The notes below the pieces were generated by a model. That model did not search any database. It worked only from the letters and a program-made list of their open reading frames with translations, and was not told the origin of the DNA. DNA of 64,000 bases from Hydrogenophilales bacterium (GTDB lineage: Bacteria; Pseudomonadota; Gammaproteobacteria; Burkholderiales; Thiobacteraceae), in assembly GCA_016235775.1 (NCBI GenBank), contig JACRIU010000044.1, positions 1-64,000 of the forward strand, read 5' to 3'. Every line of letters begins with the position of its first letter. Position 1 is the stretch's first letter. The position numbers were made by a program, and so were the translations under genes. Below are positions 35,493 through 43,788 of this stretch, in pieces.

Positions 35493-35602
35493 GAAATTAC
35501 TCCCGTGCCACGACCGGCATGACGCCAGCCGCATGGGTTATTTATCGGGGAAATAGGGTAGGCAAACGCAGCACCGGGCCGCGGGTTTGCCGGGAAGAAA
35601 GA

Positions 35603-35959
35603 CTAGGGGGCTTGCGCTGAGGGACGAGTAAAGCGGGTATGGCGCGTTGCGAACGAACGCAGCAAATCGGGGGCAAGCGAAACAGGCTGGGGCAGGGAAA
35701 TCTTGTGAGATAAAACGGCTGCTTCAAAAGACAGCAAGGTGTAATCGCGTTTGTACTCCTTGGCGACGCCTATGGATTGGCCGTGATGGTGATCCGCATC
35801 GAGCGCTTGGACCTGAGCCACAACGTCCATTTCCGCTTCGATCATGTGGGCATCGTGATGGCCCGGCACGTCATTCGTGTGTGCGTGAATGAGCGGGGAG
35901 ACGCACTGCAGGCTCGCCACCAGCAGAACAAGCAGGAATTTAGGCCAGGAATTAAGCAT
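35603..35959 (-). CDS. Small His-rich periplasmic protein of the efflux operon
   Basis: The 118-residue precursor starts at the ATG at 35,959. A signal peptide (~26 residues, ending 'SPLIHA') precedes a His/Asp-rich stretch with 'HAH', 'PGHHDAH' and 'DADHHHGQ'. Such clusters bind Zn, Cu, Ni or Co. The position ahead of the adaptor gene matches CzcI/CnrX-like sensors or metal chaperones in efflux operons, but I see no clear sequence match. It could buffer or sense metal. Confidence 0.72.
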   Translation of the reverse strand: MLNSWPKFLLVLLVASLQCVSPLIHAHTNDVPGHHDAHMIEAEMDVVAQVQALDADHHHGQSIGVAKEYKRDYTLLSFEAAVLSHKISLPQPVSLAPDLLRSFATRHTRFTRPSAQAP

Positions 35960-36017
35960 GGGCGCACATGCTACGAAATCCGCACGCACAATGCAAGGGA
36001 GGGCTTTACAAAAACCA

Positions 36018-37220
36018 CTAGAAGGAAAAATCCAAGCGCACGCCCACCAATAAGGCATCGCTATTCGGCGACTGGTTTCCATGATTACGCACCCACTGCA
36101 CATCAGGCTGTACGCTCAGCCAATCATTGACGAGTGCGCGATAGCTTAGCTCATAAGCGACTTCCGCCGCCGGGTCGGCTTCGCCTGCCGCGCGCCGGGC
36201 TTCGCGCCACTTGTGGCTGTTGTGTTCGGCCGCGACGCCAATAGTCAGTTTGTCCTTGGGTCGTGACGCAAAGGGGCCGCGCCACATCACGCCCGCGCCG
36301 AGCGCCTTGTCCATTTGATTGACTGAACCCGCCGCCCAGCCCAGGCGTAAAAACGCATCGACGCCACGCGAGCCGTCTTCGTTGGCGTTCCAGAGGGTGC
36401 GCTCGCCCAAGACATAAGCGCCGTGATTCTTGCGTTTGAGCGGGTCGCCTGCACTGCCGGTGTCCACATGATCGTTAAAGCGGCTGCTATAACGCCACGC
36501 GCCGAAAGCCAGTTTGTTGACGTCGTTTTCACCGGCTTTATGCGCGTAGCCGAGTTCGCTGATCAGCAGCGTGCCATCGCCCTGCCCGAGCTTGATGTGC
36601 GTGCCGTGCGGCTGCGCGGGATCGCCCGGCACCGCGTCGAAAAGCGCTGTGCGCCAAGTGATCTGATCATTGACTTTCCATGCGCCACGCACGGCAAGCG
36701 AAGTCACCGGAAAAATAGAAGGGCCGTTGCGCCCGGTCTGTCCTATTTCCGAGCTGATGCCGAAGCTGGGGTGGATCAAGGTGGCCGACGATTCGGTGAT
36801 ATCGAATTCGCTGTTTAAATCGAACAGTCCAAACAGGATGCTCACCCGGTCATCGAGCAGCGACTGCTCGACCCAGGCTTGAAAAATACGCGCGGCGTTG
36901 ACAGCCACCTCCGCGTTGTCGATGCCCTGCACGGCGCTTTGCCTGCGGTTCGGATGATTGCCATGGGTCGCCTGCGCCTGCACAAAAATCCGTCCACCCG
37001 CCCAAGCCCAGGCTTTTTCGCCGTCCACGCTCAAGCGCACATCCAGCAAACCTGAATGGCCCAAGCGGCTTTTCAATGGCCCGGACAAGCCGGTCCAATA
37101 ATCCAAACGATACTGACCTTCGAAGCTGTAGGGGCTGGCGCCATCATCCGCCGCATGGGAGAGCGAGGCGCAAAGAAGCGCGATGGTGCTGACGGCGACT
37201 CGATAAGATTTTGAAAGCAT
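36018..37220 (-). CDS. OprB-like outer-membrane porin
   Basis: The 400-residue precursor has a signal peptide ('STIALLCASLSHA'). It then has beta-barrel sequence typical of the OprB family: 'GLFDLNSEFDITESSATLIHPSFGI', repeated amphipathic strands and a C-terminal aromatic 'VRLDFSF' ending in Phe, the outer-membrane insertion signal. OprB porins pass sugars; related proteins occur beside metal efflux genes. The ATG at 37,220 is preferred to an upstream TTG. It lies 58 nt ahead of the His-rich gene and probably belongs to the same operon. Confidence 0.8.
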   Translation of the reverse strand: MLSKSYRVAVSTIALLCASLSHAADDGASPYSFEGQYRLDYWTGLSGPLKSRLGHSGLLDVRLSVDGEKAWAWAGGRIFVQAQATHGNHPNRRQSAVQGIDNAEVAVNAARIFQAWVEQSLLDDRVSILFGLFDLNSEFDITESSATLIHPSFGISSEIGQTGRNGPSIFPVTSLAVRGAWKVNDQITWRTALFDAVPGDPAQPHGTHIKLGQGDGTLLISELGYAHKAGENDVNKLAFGAWRYSSRFNDHVDTGSAGDPLKRKNHGAYVLGERTLWNANEDGSRGVDAFLRLGWAAGSVNQMDKALGAGVMWRGPFASRPKDKLTIGVAAEHNSHKWREARRAAGEADPAAEVAYELSYRALVNDWLSVQPDVQWVRNHGNQSPNSDALLVGVRLDFSF

Positions 37221-37252
37221 TTTCTTCAACGATAGCGCGAACAAGCATTGCG

Positions 37253-38899
37253 TTATGCGCGCCGCGCCTCTACCTGGAACTGCGACACCAATTGCTGCAA
37301 TTCGGCCGAGGCACTGGAGAGCGCCTGCGCGGCATCATCAAACTCTGCCACGGCGGTATTGTTTTCCTCGCTCAACACACTGACTTGCTCCATACCCCTG
37401 GCGGACTCTTCCACCGCCGTCGATTGCTCGCGTGAAGCGGAAGCGATGTGACCCGCCATGCGCGACACTTCATCGGCGGCGCTCACAATTTGCCCCAACG
37501 TGTTTTCCTCACCGCGCATGTATTCCGCCGACTCTAATACTTCCGTTTCAACCTCTTGCATCGCGTGCACGGTGGTCTCGGTCGCACCCTGAATCTGTTG
37601 AATGGTGCTCGTGATATCGGCGGTGCTGGCGGTGGTGCGCTCCGCCAGTTTGCGCACTTCGTCCGCCACCACGGCGAAGCCGCGCCCCTGCTCGCCGGCG
37701 CGCGCCGCTTCGATTGCCGCATTGAGCGCCAGCAGATTGGTTTGATCGGCGATTTCCTTGATCGAATTGGCGATCGCCCCGATTTTTTGCACCGAGTCAC
37801 TCAGATCGCGAATGCCCGAGGCGGAGCTTTGCACCTTCTCCACCATGCGCTGGGTCAGCGCCACGCCATGGGCCACGCCCTTTTTGCCTTCAGCGGCTAC
37901 CGCACGCGCCTGATCGGCCGCGCTGGAGGTGACGCCGACGCTGCTCGCCACCTCTGACACGGAGACGCTCATTTCCTCGGTTGCGGCGCTGATTTGCATA
38001 ACCCGATCCGCGAGTTGATCGGCGCGCCGCTTGATGTCGCCGGAACGGCTGGAGAGCGTGTCCGACGCGACGGTTACGGTGGCGGCGGAATGTTTAATAC
38101 TCACTACCATGTCGTGCAGCTGGCCGATGAATTCGTTGAACGCGCGGGTGATGCGGCCCATTTCGTCCGCGCCTTGTTGCGGCAGACGGCGCGTTAGATC
38201 GCCGCGCCCCTGGCTCAACTCGTGCATATAAGATTCCATGCGCTGGAGCGGCTGGGTGATAGAGCGGATGATGATGAGCGAAACAAACGAGAGCGCGATC
38301 AGCGCGCACAGCGTCAACCCTATCAGCCAGGCCCGCGAGGATTTCCCCGCTGCATTCGCATGCTCCTTGGCGGCGGTATCGCTGGCCTCGATCAAGCCGC
38401 TCAGCGCTTCCATCTCTTTTTCCAGCGCCTCAAAGCTCGCTTTGAAAGCGGGGAAATCATTCTGCGCGACTTGAATGTCCGACGCCGCGCGGCCGATGAT
38501 CGCGGTGGCTTTGCCAATATAGCTTTCCAATGCCGGATTCACCGTCTGCATCTGCTTTTGCACAGCCGCGTCGAGAATCAGCTTCTGATTATCCGCTATG
38601 CTTTTGCGCATGATTTCGGAGTGCCGCGTAAATTCTTTGGAGATCGCGGCCAATTCATCCTGGCGCCGGTTGGGCGAAGCGCCTTCCCGCAAAGCCCCCA
38701 GCACATCGGCCAGAATGCCCTCATGCCGCATGTCGGCTTCCATGTGATTGCGCAGGGCAATGGAATTCGCCACGACATTATCCAGGGCGTCCGACTGAAC
38801 CGTTTCCCCCCAATACCCGTCGGCGCCCACCAGCATGGTAAACATCACGCCCAATAATGCGAACAGGGTTAATTTTGCTTTGATTGTCAGGCTACGCAT
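37253..38899 (-). CDS. Methyl-accepting chemotaxis protein
   Basis: The 548-residue receptor starts at the ATG at 38,899 with GGAG 8 nt upstream. TM1 lies near residues 8-28 and a ~165-residue helical periplasmic sensor follows. TM2 is near 190-215, then a HAMP domain and a cytoplasmic signalling coiled coil whose hairpin tip has '[18 protein letters not shown]'. It would signal to CheA/CheW. No CheB/CheR docking pentapeptide is visible at the C terminus. The ligand is unknown. It lies 32 nt upstream of the porin gene on the same strand. Confidence 0.94.
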   Translation of the reverse strand: MRSLTIKAKLTLFALLGVMFTMLVGADGYWGETVQSDALDNVVANSIALRNHMEADMRHEGILADVLGALREGASPNRRQDELAAISKEFTRHSEIMRKSIADNQKLILDAAVQKQMQTVNPALESYIGKATAIIGRAASDIQVAQNDFPAFKASFEALEKEMEALSGLIEASDTAAKEHANAAGKSSRAWLIGLTLCALIALSFVSLIIIRSITQPLQRMESYMHELSQGRGDLTRRLPQQGADEMGRITRAFNEFIGQLHDMVVSIKHSAATVTVASDTLSSRSGDIKRRADQLADRVMQISAATEEMSVSVSEVASSVGVTSSAADQARAVAAEGKKGVAHGVALTQRMVEKVQSSASGIRDLSDSVQKIGAIANSIKEIADQTNLLALNAAIEAARAGEQGRGFAVVADEVRKLAERTTASTADITSTIQQIQGATETTVHAMQEVETEVLESAEYMRGEENTLGQIVSAADEVSRMAGHIASASREQSTAVEESARGMEQVSVLSEENNTAVAEFDDAAQALSSASAELQQLVSQFQVEARRA

Positions 38900-39014
38900 T
38901 GTGCAGGCTCCGCTGATCCAAAAAGTAAGCACCCGCTCCGGCCGTATTTTTAGCTCGGCCTGGATGGCTGGGCAGGGATAAAAGCCCTGTGCTGGAGTAG
39001 GGATTTACGGAGAT

Positions 39015-39587
39015 TCAGCGCGAAACTTTAGCCCGGCGCGCCGCTTCCAGCGCGGCTTTGCGCCCCCATAACACGACATACTGCGCCACGCTGGCGAGCG
39101 TGGTGGCAAGCACCGCCACGAAACTGGCCGTCAGCCAGTCCGATGCGTCGATCAGCCGCGCGGCATGGGTCAGCAGCACGATGAACAAGGCAAAGGCGGC
39201 GAAGGTGTGGAATTTGCCCAACCAAGTAGGGTGGATATCCACTTCGCCGAATAAGTGATGATAGGAAAAAGCGCCGGCGACAATCACCGTATCGCGCACC
39301 ACGATGGCCAAGGTCAGCCACAGCGGCGCCCAGCCTTGAAAAGTGAGGATCACCAGACAGGTGAGGGTGATGAGCTTATCCGCCAGCGGATCCAGCGCGG
39401 CGCCGAATTCGGTATAGAGATCGAAATGCCTCGCGATAAACCCGTCGAGCGCATCGGTGAGAGCGGCAAGGATGAAGGTGTAAAGCGCGTAGTCGTAATG
39501 GCCGCGCATGAGGAAATACGCGAGCAAGGGCGCGGCGATGACGCGCAGCAGGGTGAGAACATTGGGGATATTCCACACTACTTTCAT
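39015..39587 (-). CDS. CDP-alcohol phosphatidyltransferase (PgsA-like)
   Basis: The 190-residue inner-membrane enzyme has the CDP-OH motif D-x2-D-G-x2-A-R-x8-G-x3-D-x3-D, read as 'DALDGFIAR' followed by 'GAALDPLAD' around residues 50-76. Membrane helices follow. The family condenses CDP-diacylglycerol with glycerol-3-phosphate or another alcohol. PgsA is the commonest role, but a housekeeping pgsA elsewhere cannot be excluded. The ATG at 39,587 is chosen because the family begins at 'WNIPNVLTLLRV'. Confidence 0.88.
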   Translation of the reverse strand: MKVVWNIPNVLTLLRVIAAPLLAYFLMRGHYDYALYTFILAALTDALDGFIARHFDLYTEFGAALDPLADKLITLTCLVILTFQGWAPLWLTLAIVVRDTVIVAGAFSYHHLFGEVDIHPTWLGKFHTFAAFALFIVLLTHAARLIDASDWLTASFVAVLATTLASVAQYVVLWGRKAALEAARRAKVSR

Positions 39588-39646
39588 TTCTGGCGCCCTC
39601 ACAACAAAGCTGGTTCTCTTTGTTCAAAGCCGGCAGGATGCCGGCG

Positions 39647-40543
39647 CTACAGCCAATCTTTCCCGGTCAGAAAATCCGTATAAAGTTTGGCTTCCGGCGA
39701 TCCCGCTTCGGGATGCCAATCGTAGCGCCATTTCACGATCGGCGGCAGCGACATGAGAATGGATTCGGTGCGTCCGCCGCTTTGCAGGCCGAAGATCGTG
39801 CCCCGATCGTACACGAGATTAAATTCCACATAGCGTCCGCGGCGATACGCTTGGAAATCCCGCTCGCGTTCACCATACGGGGTATCCAAACGCCTTTCCA
39901 GAATGGGAACATATGCCGGCAAGAAATGATCGCCCACGCTCTCGGTCAGATTGAATGCCGCTTCGAACCCGCCCTCGGAAAAATCATCGAAGAAAATTCC
40001 GCCCACGCCGCGCGGCTCTTGACGGTGCTTGAGATAAAAGTATTCGTCGCACCATTTTTTGAAGCGTGGATGATATTGCTCGCCAAACGGATTTAATGCG
40101 TTTTGGCACATTTGATGGAAATGCACGGCGTCTTCTTCATAGCCGTAATACGGCGTGAGATCCATGCCGCCGCCGAACCACCAGACCGGATCGGCCCCTG
40201 CTTTCTGCGCTACAAAAAATCGCACATTCATATGCACCGTCGGCGCGTAGGGGTTGCGCGGATGCAGCACCAGAGACACCCCCATCGCTTCGAAGCCGCG
40301 CCCCGCCAGTTCCGGTCGGTTGGCCGAGGCCGAGGGCGGCAGCTTGTCGCCGAATACGTGCGAGAAATTAACGCCGCCACGCTCGAACACATTGCCTTCT
40401 TCCATCACGCAGCTCATGCCGCCGCCGCCCTCGGGGCGCTGCCAGGCATCGCGCTTGAAGGCCTTGCCGTCCACTTGCTCCAAGCGTTCGACGATCAGTT
40501 CTTGCAGTTCAGTGAGAAAGGTTTTGACGCGAGCTGTATCTAT
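39647..40543 (-). CDS. hemF: Oxygen-dependent coproporphyrinogen III oxidase
   Basis: The full-length HemF sequence is clear: '[14 protein letters not shown]', '[14 protein letters not shown]', '[20 protein letters not shown]', '[22 protein letters not shown]', '[19 protein letters not shown]' and '[21 protein letters not shown]'. It decarboxylates two propionates of coproporphyrinogen III in haem synthesis, using O2. No ATG, GTG or TTG lies at the family's usual start. The best candidate is ATA at 40,543-40,541, giving 298 residues (E. coli HemF has 299), right after the tsaC stop. A GTG ~50 codons upstream would translate tsaC sequence out of frame. See findings. Confidence 0.93.
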   Translation of the reverse strand: MDTARVKTFLTELQELIVERLEQVDGKAFKRDAWQRPEGGGGMSCVMEEGNVFERGGVNFSHVFGDKLPPSASANRPELAGRGFEAMGVSLVLHPRNPYAPTVHMNVRFFVAQKAGADPVWWFGGGMDLTPYYGYEEDAVHFHQMCQNALNPFGEQYHPRFKKWCDEYFYLKHRQEPRGVGGIFFDDFSEGGFEAAFNLTESVGDHFLPAYVPILERRLDTPYGERERDFQAYRRGRYVEFNLVYDRGTIFGLQSGGRTESILMSLPPIVKWRYDWHPEAGSPEAKLYTDFLTGKDWL

Positions 40544-40545
40544 GA

Positions 40546-41094
40546 TTATCCACGCAGTTTCTTGCCGGATTGAAGATCGATTATAACGGACGGCGCGCGG
40601 CGCTTGCCGATTCGCCCCGGCAGCACCCACACCTGATGGCCGAATGCGCGCTGCGCCTCGGCACAAGTTTTGATCGGCTTGGCGCCGGAGACATTGGCGC
40701 TGGTAGAAACCAGCGGCCCCAGCGCCCGCGTGAGCCGGGCCACCTCGGGGTGCGCGGAAATGCGCACGGCGAGGCTCTTGTGTTTTCCGGTCAGCAACTT
40801 CGGTGCGCGAGATGAGGCAGGCAGTAAGAACGTGTACGGCCCCGGCCAATATTGATCGAGCGTCGCGCGCTCAGCGGCGCTTACAGGCAGGATAAAACGC
40901 GCTATTTGTTGCAGGTTAGCCGCAGCCAGGATCAAACCCTTAGACCAAGGCCGGTGTTTCAACCGCAGGATTTTTTGCACGGCTGCGCGATTGCGCGGAT
41001 CGCAACCCAAGCCATAGCAAGACTCGGTGGGATAAGCGATCACGCCACCGTGTTTGAGGTGCGCGCGTAGGGCAGCATGGTTTGCGAGGTGCAT
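40546..41094 (-). CDS. tsaC: tRNA threonylcarbamoyladenosine synthesis protein TsaC/YrdC
   Basis: The 182-residue protein starts at the ATG at 41,094. '[20 protein letters not shown]', '[11 protein letters not shown]' and '[13 protein letters not shown]' define the Sua5/YciO/YrdC fold. It makes threonylcarbamoyl-AMP from Thr, bicarbonate and ATP for t6A at position 37 of ANN-decoding tRNAs. Length fits TsaC, without the extra Sua5 domain. It abuts hemF, as in many beta/gammaproteobacteria. Confidence 0.94.
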   Translation of the reverse strand: MHLANHAALRAHLKHGGVIAYPTESCYGLGCDPRNRAAVQKILRLKHRPWSKGLILAAANLQQIARFILPVSAAERATLDQYWPGPYTFLLPASSRAPKLLTGKHKSLAVRISAHPEVARLTRALGPLVSTSANVSGAKPIKTCAEAQRAFGHQVWVLPGRIGKRRAPSVIIDLQSGKKLRG

Positions 41095-41147
41095 AGTGCC
41101 AGGGGATGCGGCAAGCGCAGTTTGACGGTCGTCCGGTTGACCGCAGC

Positions 41148-41408
41148 TTAGGCTGCGCGCTCTTGCGAAACTTCCCAGCCGGGAAACACGAGTACGGCGG
41201 GATGACACTTAAGTGCGCGGGCAAGCACCTTCGCGCGCTCGACACCCAAATTCACTCGACCATTCTCGATGGCTGAGATAGTAGCTTGGGGGATCTCCGT
41301 CAGTTTGGAGAGTTGGCTTTGGCTAAGTTCCTGGAGTTCGCGCAGGATGCGGACCGACTCTCCCACCGAGACCTCAACGCGTTTTTTTGCCGGGCGGAAT
41401 TCTTTCAT
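41148..41408 (-). CDS. HTH antitoxin of a RelE-type TA pair
   Basis: The 86-residue XRE-family protein starts at the ATG at 41,408. The helix-turn-helix is 'LSQSQLSKLTEIPQATISAIENGRV', followed by a short helical tail. It is encoded 1 nt after the toxin stop, so the order is toxin first, as in higBA. It should bind the toxin and repress the palindromic operator at 41,691-41,726. Confidence 0.87.
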   Translation of the reverse strand: MKEFRPAKKRVEVSVGESVRILRELQELSQSQLSKLTEIPQATISAIENGRVNLGVERAKVLARALKCHPAVLVFPGWEVSQERAA

Positions 41409-41409
41409 T

Positions 41410-41694
41410 TCATGGCCTCCTGTAATCATGGGCGGTAACTTGAACCACTTGGATCAGCAATACATTGGCAACAACTCGGTAAATCAATCGCCACTGGAGC
41501 CCGGGCCGGGAAGAACGATGGCCCTTCCATTCACCAGACAGCGCTTCGTCGTGAAACCCCTTGATGGCGCGCAAACCAGGCGGTCCCGAGAGTCTGGCAA
41601 TGTCCTTCCACTTCTCATAGCGCTTCAAAACTTCGATTGGGACAGCGCCCGAAAGTTGTTTATCCACGCGACGATGTTCTTCGATCTGCCACAT
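41410..41694 (-). CDS. RelE/HigB-family toxin
   Basis: The 94-residue basic protein has the RelE/ParE-fold layout, with helices at the N terminus and 'GFHDEALSGEWKGHRSSRPGLQWRLIYRV' leading into C-terminal strands. This pattern fits ribosome-dependent mRNA interferases of the YafQ/HigB type. The start codon lies inside the operator palindrome and about where transcription should begin, so the mRNA may be leaderless. It is followed directly by an HTH antitoxin. Confidence 0.86.
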   Translation of the reverse strand: MWQIEEHRRVDKQLSGAVPIEVLKRYEKWKDIARLSGPPGLRAIKGFHDEALSGEWKGHRSSRPGLQWRLIYRVVANVLLIQVVQVTAHDYRRP

Positions 41695-41729
41695 ACCACA
41701 TTATGTATATACTAATAATGGTATGTCAA
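41691..41729 (-). promoter_or_regulatory. Palindromic operator and promoter of the RelE/HTH module
   Basis: On the minus strand TTGACA (41,729-41,724), an 18-nt spacer and CATAAT (41,705-41,700) make a good sigma70 promoter. An imperfect palindrome spans 41,691-41,726, with outer arms ACATACC/GGTATGT and inner ATTAT/ATAAT pairs. It covers the -10 and the toxin ATG at 41,694, only 5 nt beyond the -10. Repressor bound here would block RNA polymerase. Confidence 0.8.
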
Positions 41730-41748
41730 GCGAGCAGGGTGCGTTGCG

Positions 41749-42255
41749 CTAGCCCTTGAGCTTCGCCTGCAACGCCGCATCCTTCTGCATGATCTGTGCG
41801 GCGTTCGCGGCGCGTTCGTCGATCAGGCGCTTGTGCAGCGCGCCATCTGCGCAGGCGAGTATCTGCGCTGCGAGATAAGCGGCGTTTTTTGCGCCGGCAC
41901 GGCCCACAGCCACGCTCGCGACGGGGATGCCGCCCGGCATCATCACGGTGGAAAGCAGCGAATCCCAGCCCGACAACGGGCCGCCCTCCATCGGCACGCC
42001 GATCACGGGGCGCAGGGTATGCGCCGCCACATTGCCGGCGAGATGCGCGGCGAGCCCTGCGGCGCAAATGAATACCTGGCAGCCGCGCTGATCGGCATCG
42101 AGCACATAAGCGCGCGTGGCGTCCGGCGTGCGGTGCGCGGAAGAGATTTTCACTTCCCAGGCAATGCCCAGGCTGGTGAGCGTATCCAGGGTGGATTGCA
42201 TGGTGGGCAGATCGGAATCGGAACCCATCAAGATGGCGACGAAAGGTTTGGTCAT
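41749..42255 (-). CDS. purE: N5-carboxyaminoimidazole ribonucleotide mutase
   Basis: The 168-residue protein is a class I PurE: '[14 protein letters not shown]', '[10 protein letters not shown]' and '[41 protein letters not shown]' type sequence. It converts N5-CAIR to CAIR in purine synthesis. AGGAG lies 7 nt before the ATG. It is downstream of purD, separated by repeat copy D. Confidence 0.97.
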   Translation of the reverse strand: MTKPFVAILMGSDSDLPTMQSTLDTLTSLGIAWEVKISSAHRTPDATRAYVLDADQRGCQVFICAAGLAAHLAGNVAAHTLRPVIGVPMEGGPLSGWDSLLSTVMMPGGIPVASVAVGRAGAKNAAYLAAQILACADGALHKRLIDERAANAAQIMQKDAALQAKLKG

Positions 42256-42280
42256 TTTTAACTCCTAAAATCAAAATCCT

Positions 42281-42360
42281 GCCACGGAGAACACAGAGGG
42301 CACAGAGAAATTCGACACCAGGTCTTTGTTTTTGATTTTCTCTGTGCCCTCTGTGGCAAA
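42281..42360. repeat. CAGAG-type paired inverted repeat, copy D
   Basis: GCCACGGAGAACACAGAGGG... (42,281-42,310) is mirrored by ...TTCTCTGTGCCCTCTGTGGCA (42,337-42,357), with a short ~26-nt loop. It fills the purD-purE gap and would fold into a long hairpin in a purD-purE transcript. Confidence 0.87.
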
Positions 42361-42367
42361 AAAGGTT

Positions 42368-43645
42368 TTACTTGGCGCGCGCCCCGATGGCGCGATAGCC
42401 AATATCGCGGCGCATTTGCGCGCCTTCGAATTTGATTTGATCGGCGATTTCATAGGCGCGGCGCTGCGCCATTTTCACCGTATCGCCCAGCGCGGTCACG
42501 CACAGCACGCGCCCGCCGGCGGTGATGATATTTTTATCCACCAACTGGGTGCCGGCATGGAACACCATGTAGTCGCCGCCCTTTGGCGGCAGGCCGCTGA
42601 TCACATCGCCTTTGCGCGGGGTGTCGGGATAATTGGCTGCGGCCATCACCACGCCCAGCGCGGTGCGGCGATCCCATTCGGCTTCGACTTTATCCAGCGT
42701 GCCGCCCACCGCGTGCTCGAGCAGCGTCACCAGATCGCTTTTCAAGCGCAGCATGATGGGCTGCGTCTCCGGATCGCCCATGCGGCAATTGAACTCCAAT
42801 ACTTTCGGCACGCCTTGGCCGTCGATCATCACCCCCGCGTATAAAAATCCGGTGTAGGGGATGCCGTCTTTCGCCATGCCTTGCACGGTGGGGTAAATCA
42901 CCTCGCGCATGATGCGCGCGTGCAACTCGGGCGTGACCACCGGCGCGGGTGAATACGCACCCATGCCGCCGGTGTTGGGGCCTTGATCATTATCCAGCAA
43001 GCGCTTGTGGTCTTGGCTGGTGGCCAGGGCCAGCACGTGCTCGCCATCCACCAGCACGATGAAGCTCGCTTCCTCGCCCAGCAGGCATTCTTCGATCACC
43101 ACGCGCGCCCCGGCTTCGCCCAGCTTCTGGCCGCCGAGCATCATGTCCACCGCGGCGTGCGCCTCAATTTTGCTTTGCGCCACCACTACGCCCTTGCCGG
43201 CGGCCAGGCCATCGGCCTTGACTACGATGGGCGCGCCGTGCGTCTCGATATACGCATGCGCATCTTGTGCTTGGGTAAACGTGCCATATGCCGCCGTGGG
43301 AATGCCGTGGCGCACCATAAAGTCTTTGGCGAAATCTTTGGAAGATTCCAGCTGCGCCGCCGCTTGGGTCGGGCCGAAAATTTTGAGCCCCGCCGCGCGG
43401 AAGGCATCCACCACGCCAGCCGCTAACGGCGCTTCGGGGCCGACCACGGTGAGGTAGATATTTTCCTGCTGCGCGAATGCCAGCAGCTCCGGAATGCCGG
43501 TCAGCGGCACATTGACCAAATCCGGGTCGAGCGCGGTGCCGCCGTTGCCGGGCGCAACGTAGATGCACTGGATGCGCTTGGATTGCGCCAGCTTCCAGGC
43601 CAGGGCATGTTCGCGGCCGCCGTTACCGATGACGAGTAGTTTCAT
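42368..43645 (-). CDS. purD: Phosphoribosylamine-glycine ligase
   Basis: The 425-residue ATP-grasp enzyme is a typical PurD: 'MKLLVIGNGGREHALAWKL', 'GPEAPLAAGVVDAFRAAG', 'KADGLAAGKGVVVA' and 'GGMGAYSPAPVV', with 'EFNCRMGDPETQ' late. It makes glycinamide ribonucleotide. It lies in the purH-purD-purE run on the minus strand, with repeat elements in both gaps. Confidence 0.98.
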   Translation of the reverse strand: MKLLVIGNGGREHALAWKLAQSKRIQCIYVAPGNGGTALDPDLVNVPLTGIPELLAFAQQENIYLTVVGPEAPLAAGVVDAFRAAGLKIFGPTQAAAQLESSKDFAKDFMVRHGIPTAAYGTFTQAQDAHAYIETHGAPIVVKADGLAAGKGVVVAQSKIEAHAAVDMMLGGQKLGEAGARVVIEECLLGEEASFIVLVDGEHVLALATSQDHKRLLDNDQGPNTGGMGAYSPAPVVTPELHARIMREVIYPTVQGMAKDGIPYTGFLYAGVMIDGQGVPKVLEFNCRMGDPETQPIMLRLKSDLVTLLEHAVGGTLDKVEAEWDRRTALGVVMAAANYPDTPRKGDVISGLPPKGGDYMVFHAGTQLVDKNIITAGGRVLCVTALGDTVKMAQRRAYEIADQIKFEGAQMRRDIGYRAIGARAK

Positions 43646-43651
43646 TTGCGC

Positions 43652-43785
43652 GTGAGGTGTGAGGCGTAAGGAGTTAGGGGTGAAAAAAATCCGCGCTGCG
43701 TAGCTAGCCGCTTTACGCTATTCAGTTCACACCTCTTTGAACCTAAGTGGTTTTCACGCCTCACCCCTAACACCTTTCCCCTCAC
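43652..43785. repeat. GTGAGG-type paired inverted repeat
   Basis: The left arm GTGAGGTGTGAGGCGTAAGG... (43,652-43,685) is mirrored by a right arm TTTCACGCCTCACCCC... ending ...CCCCTCAC (43,752-43,785). It fills the purH-purD gap. Its unit (GTGAGG) differs from the CAGAG family, but the paired design is the same. Confidence 0.75.
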
Positions 43786-43788
43786 TAC

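Noticed and set aside
40544-40849. N-terminal extension of HemF into tsaC
   Set aside because: The added ~100 residues are tsaC read out of frame with no similarity to HemF.
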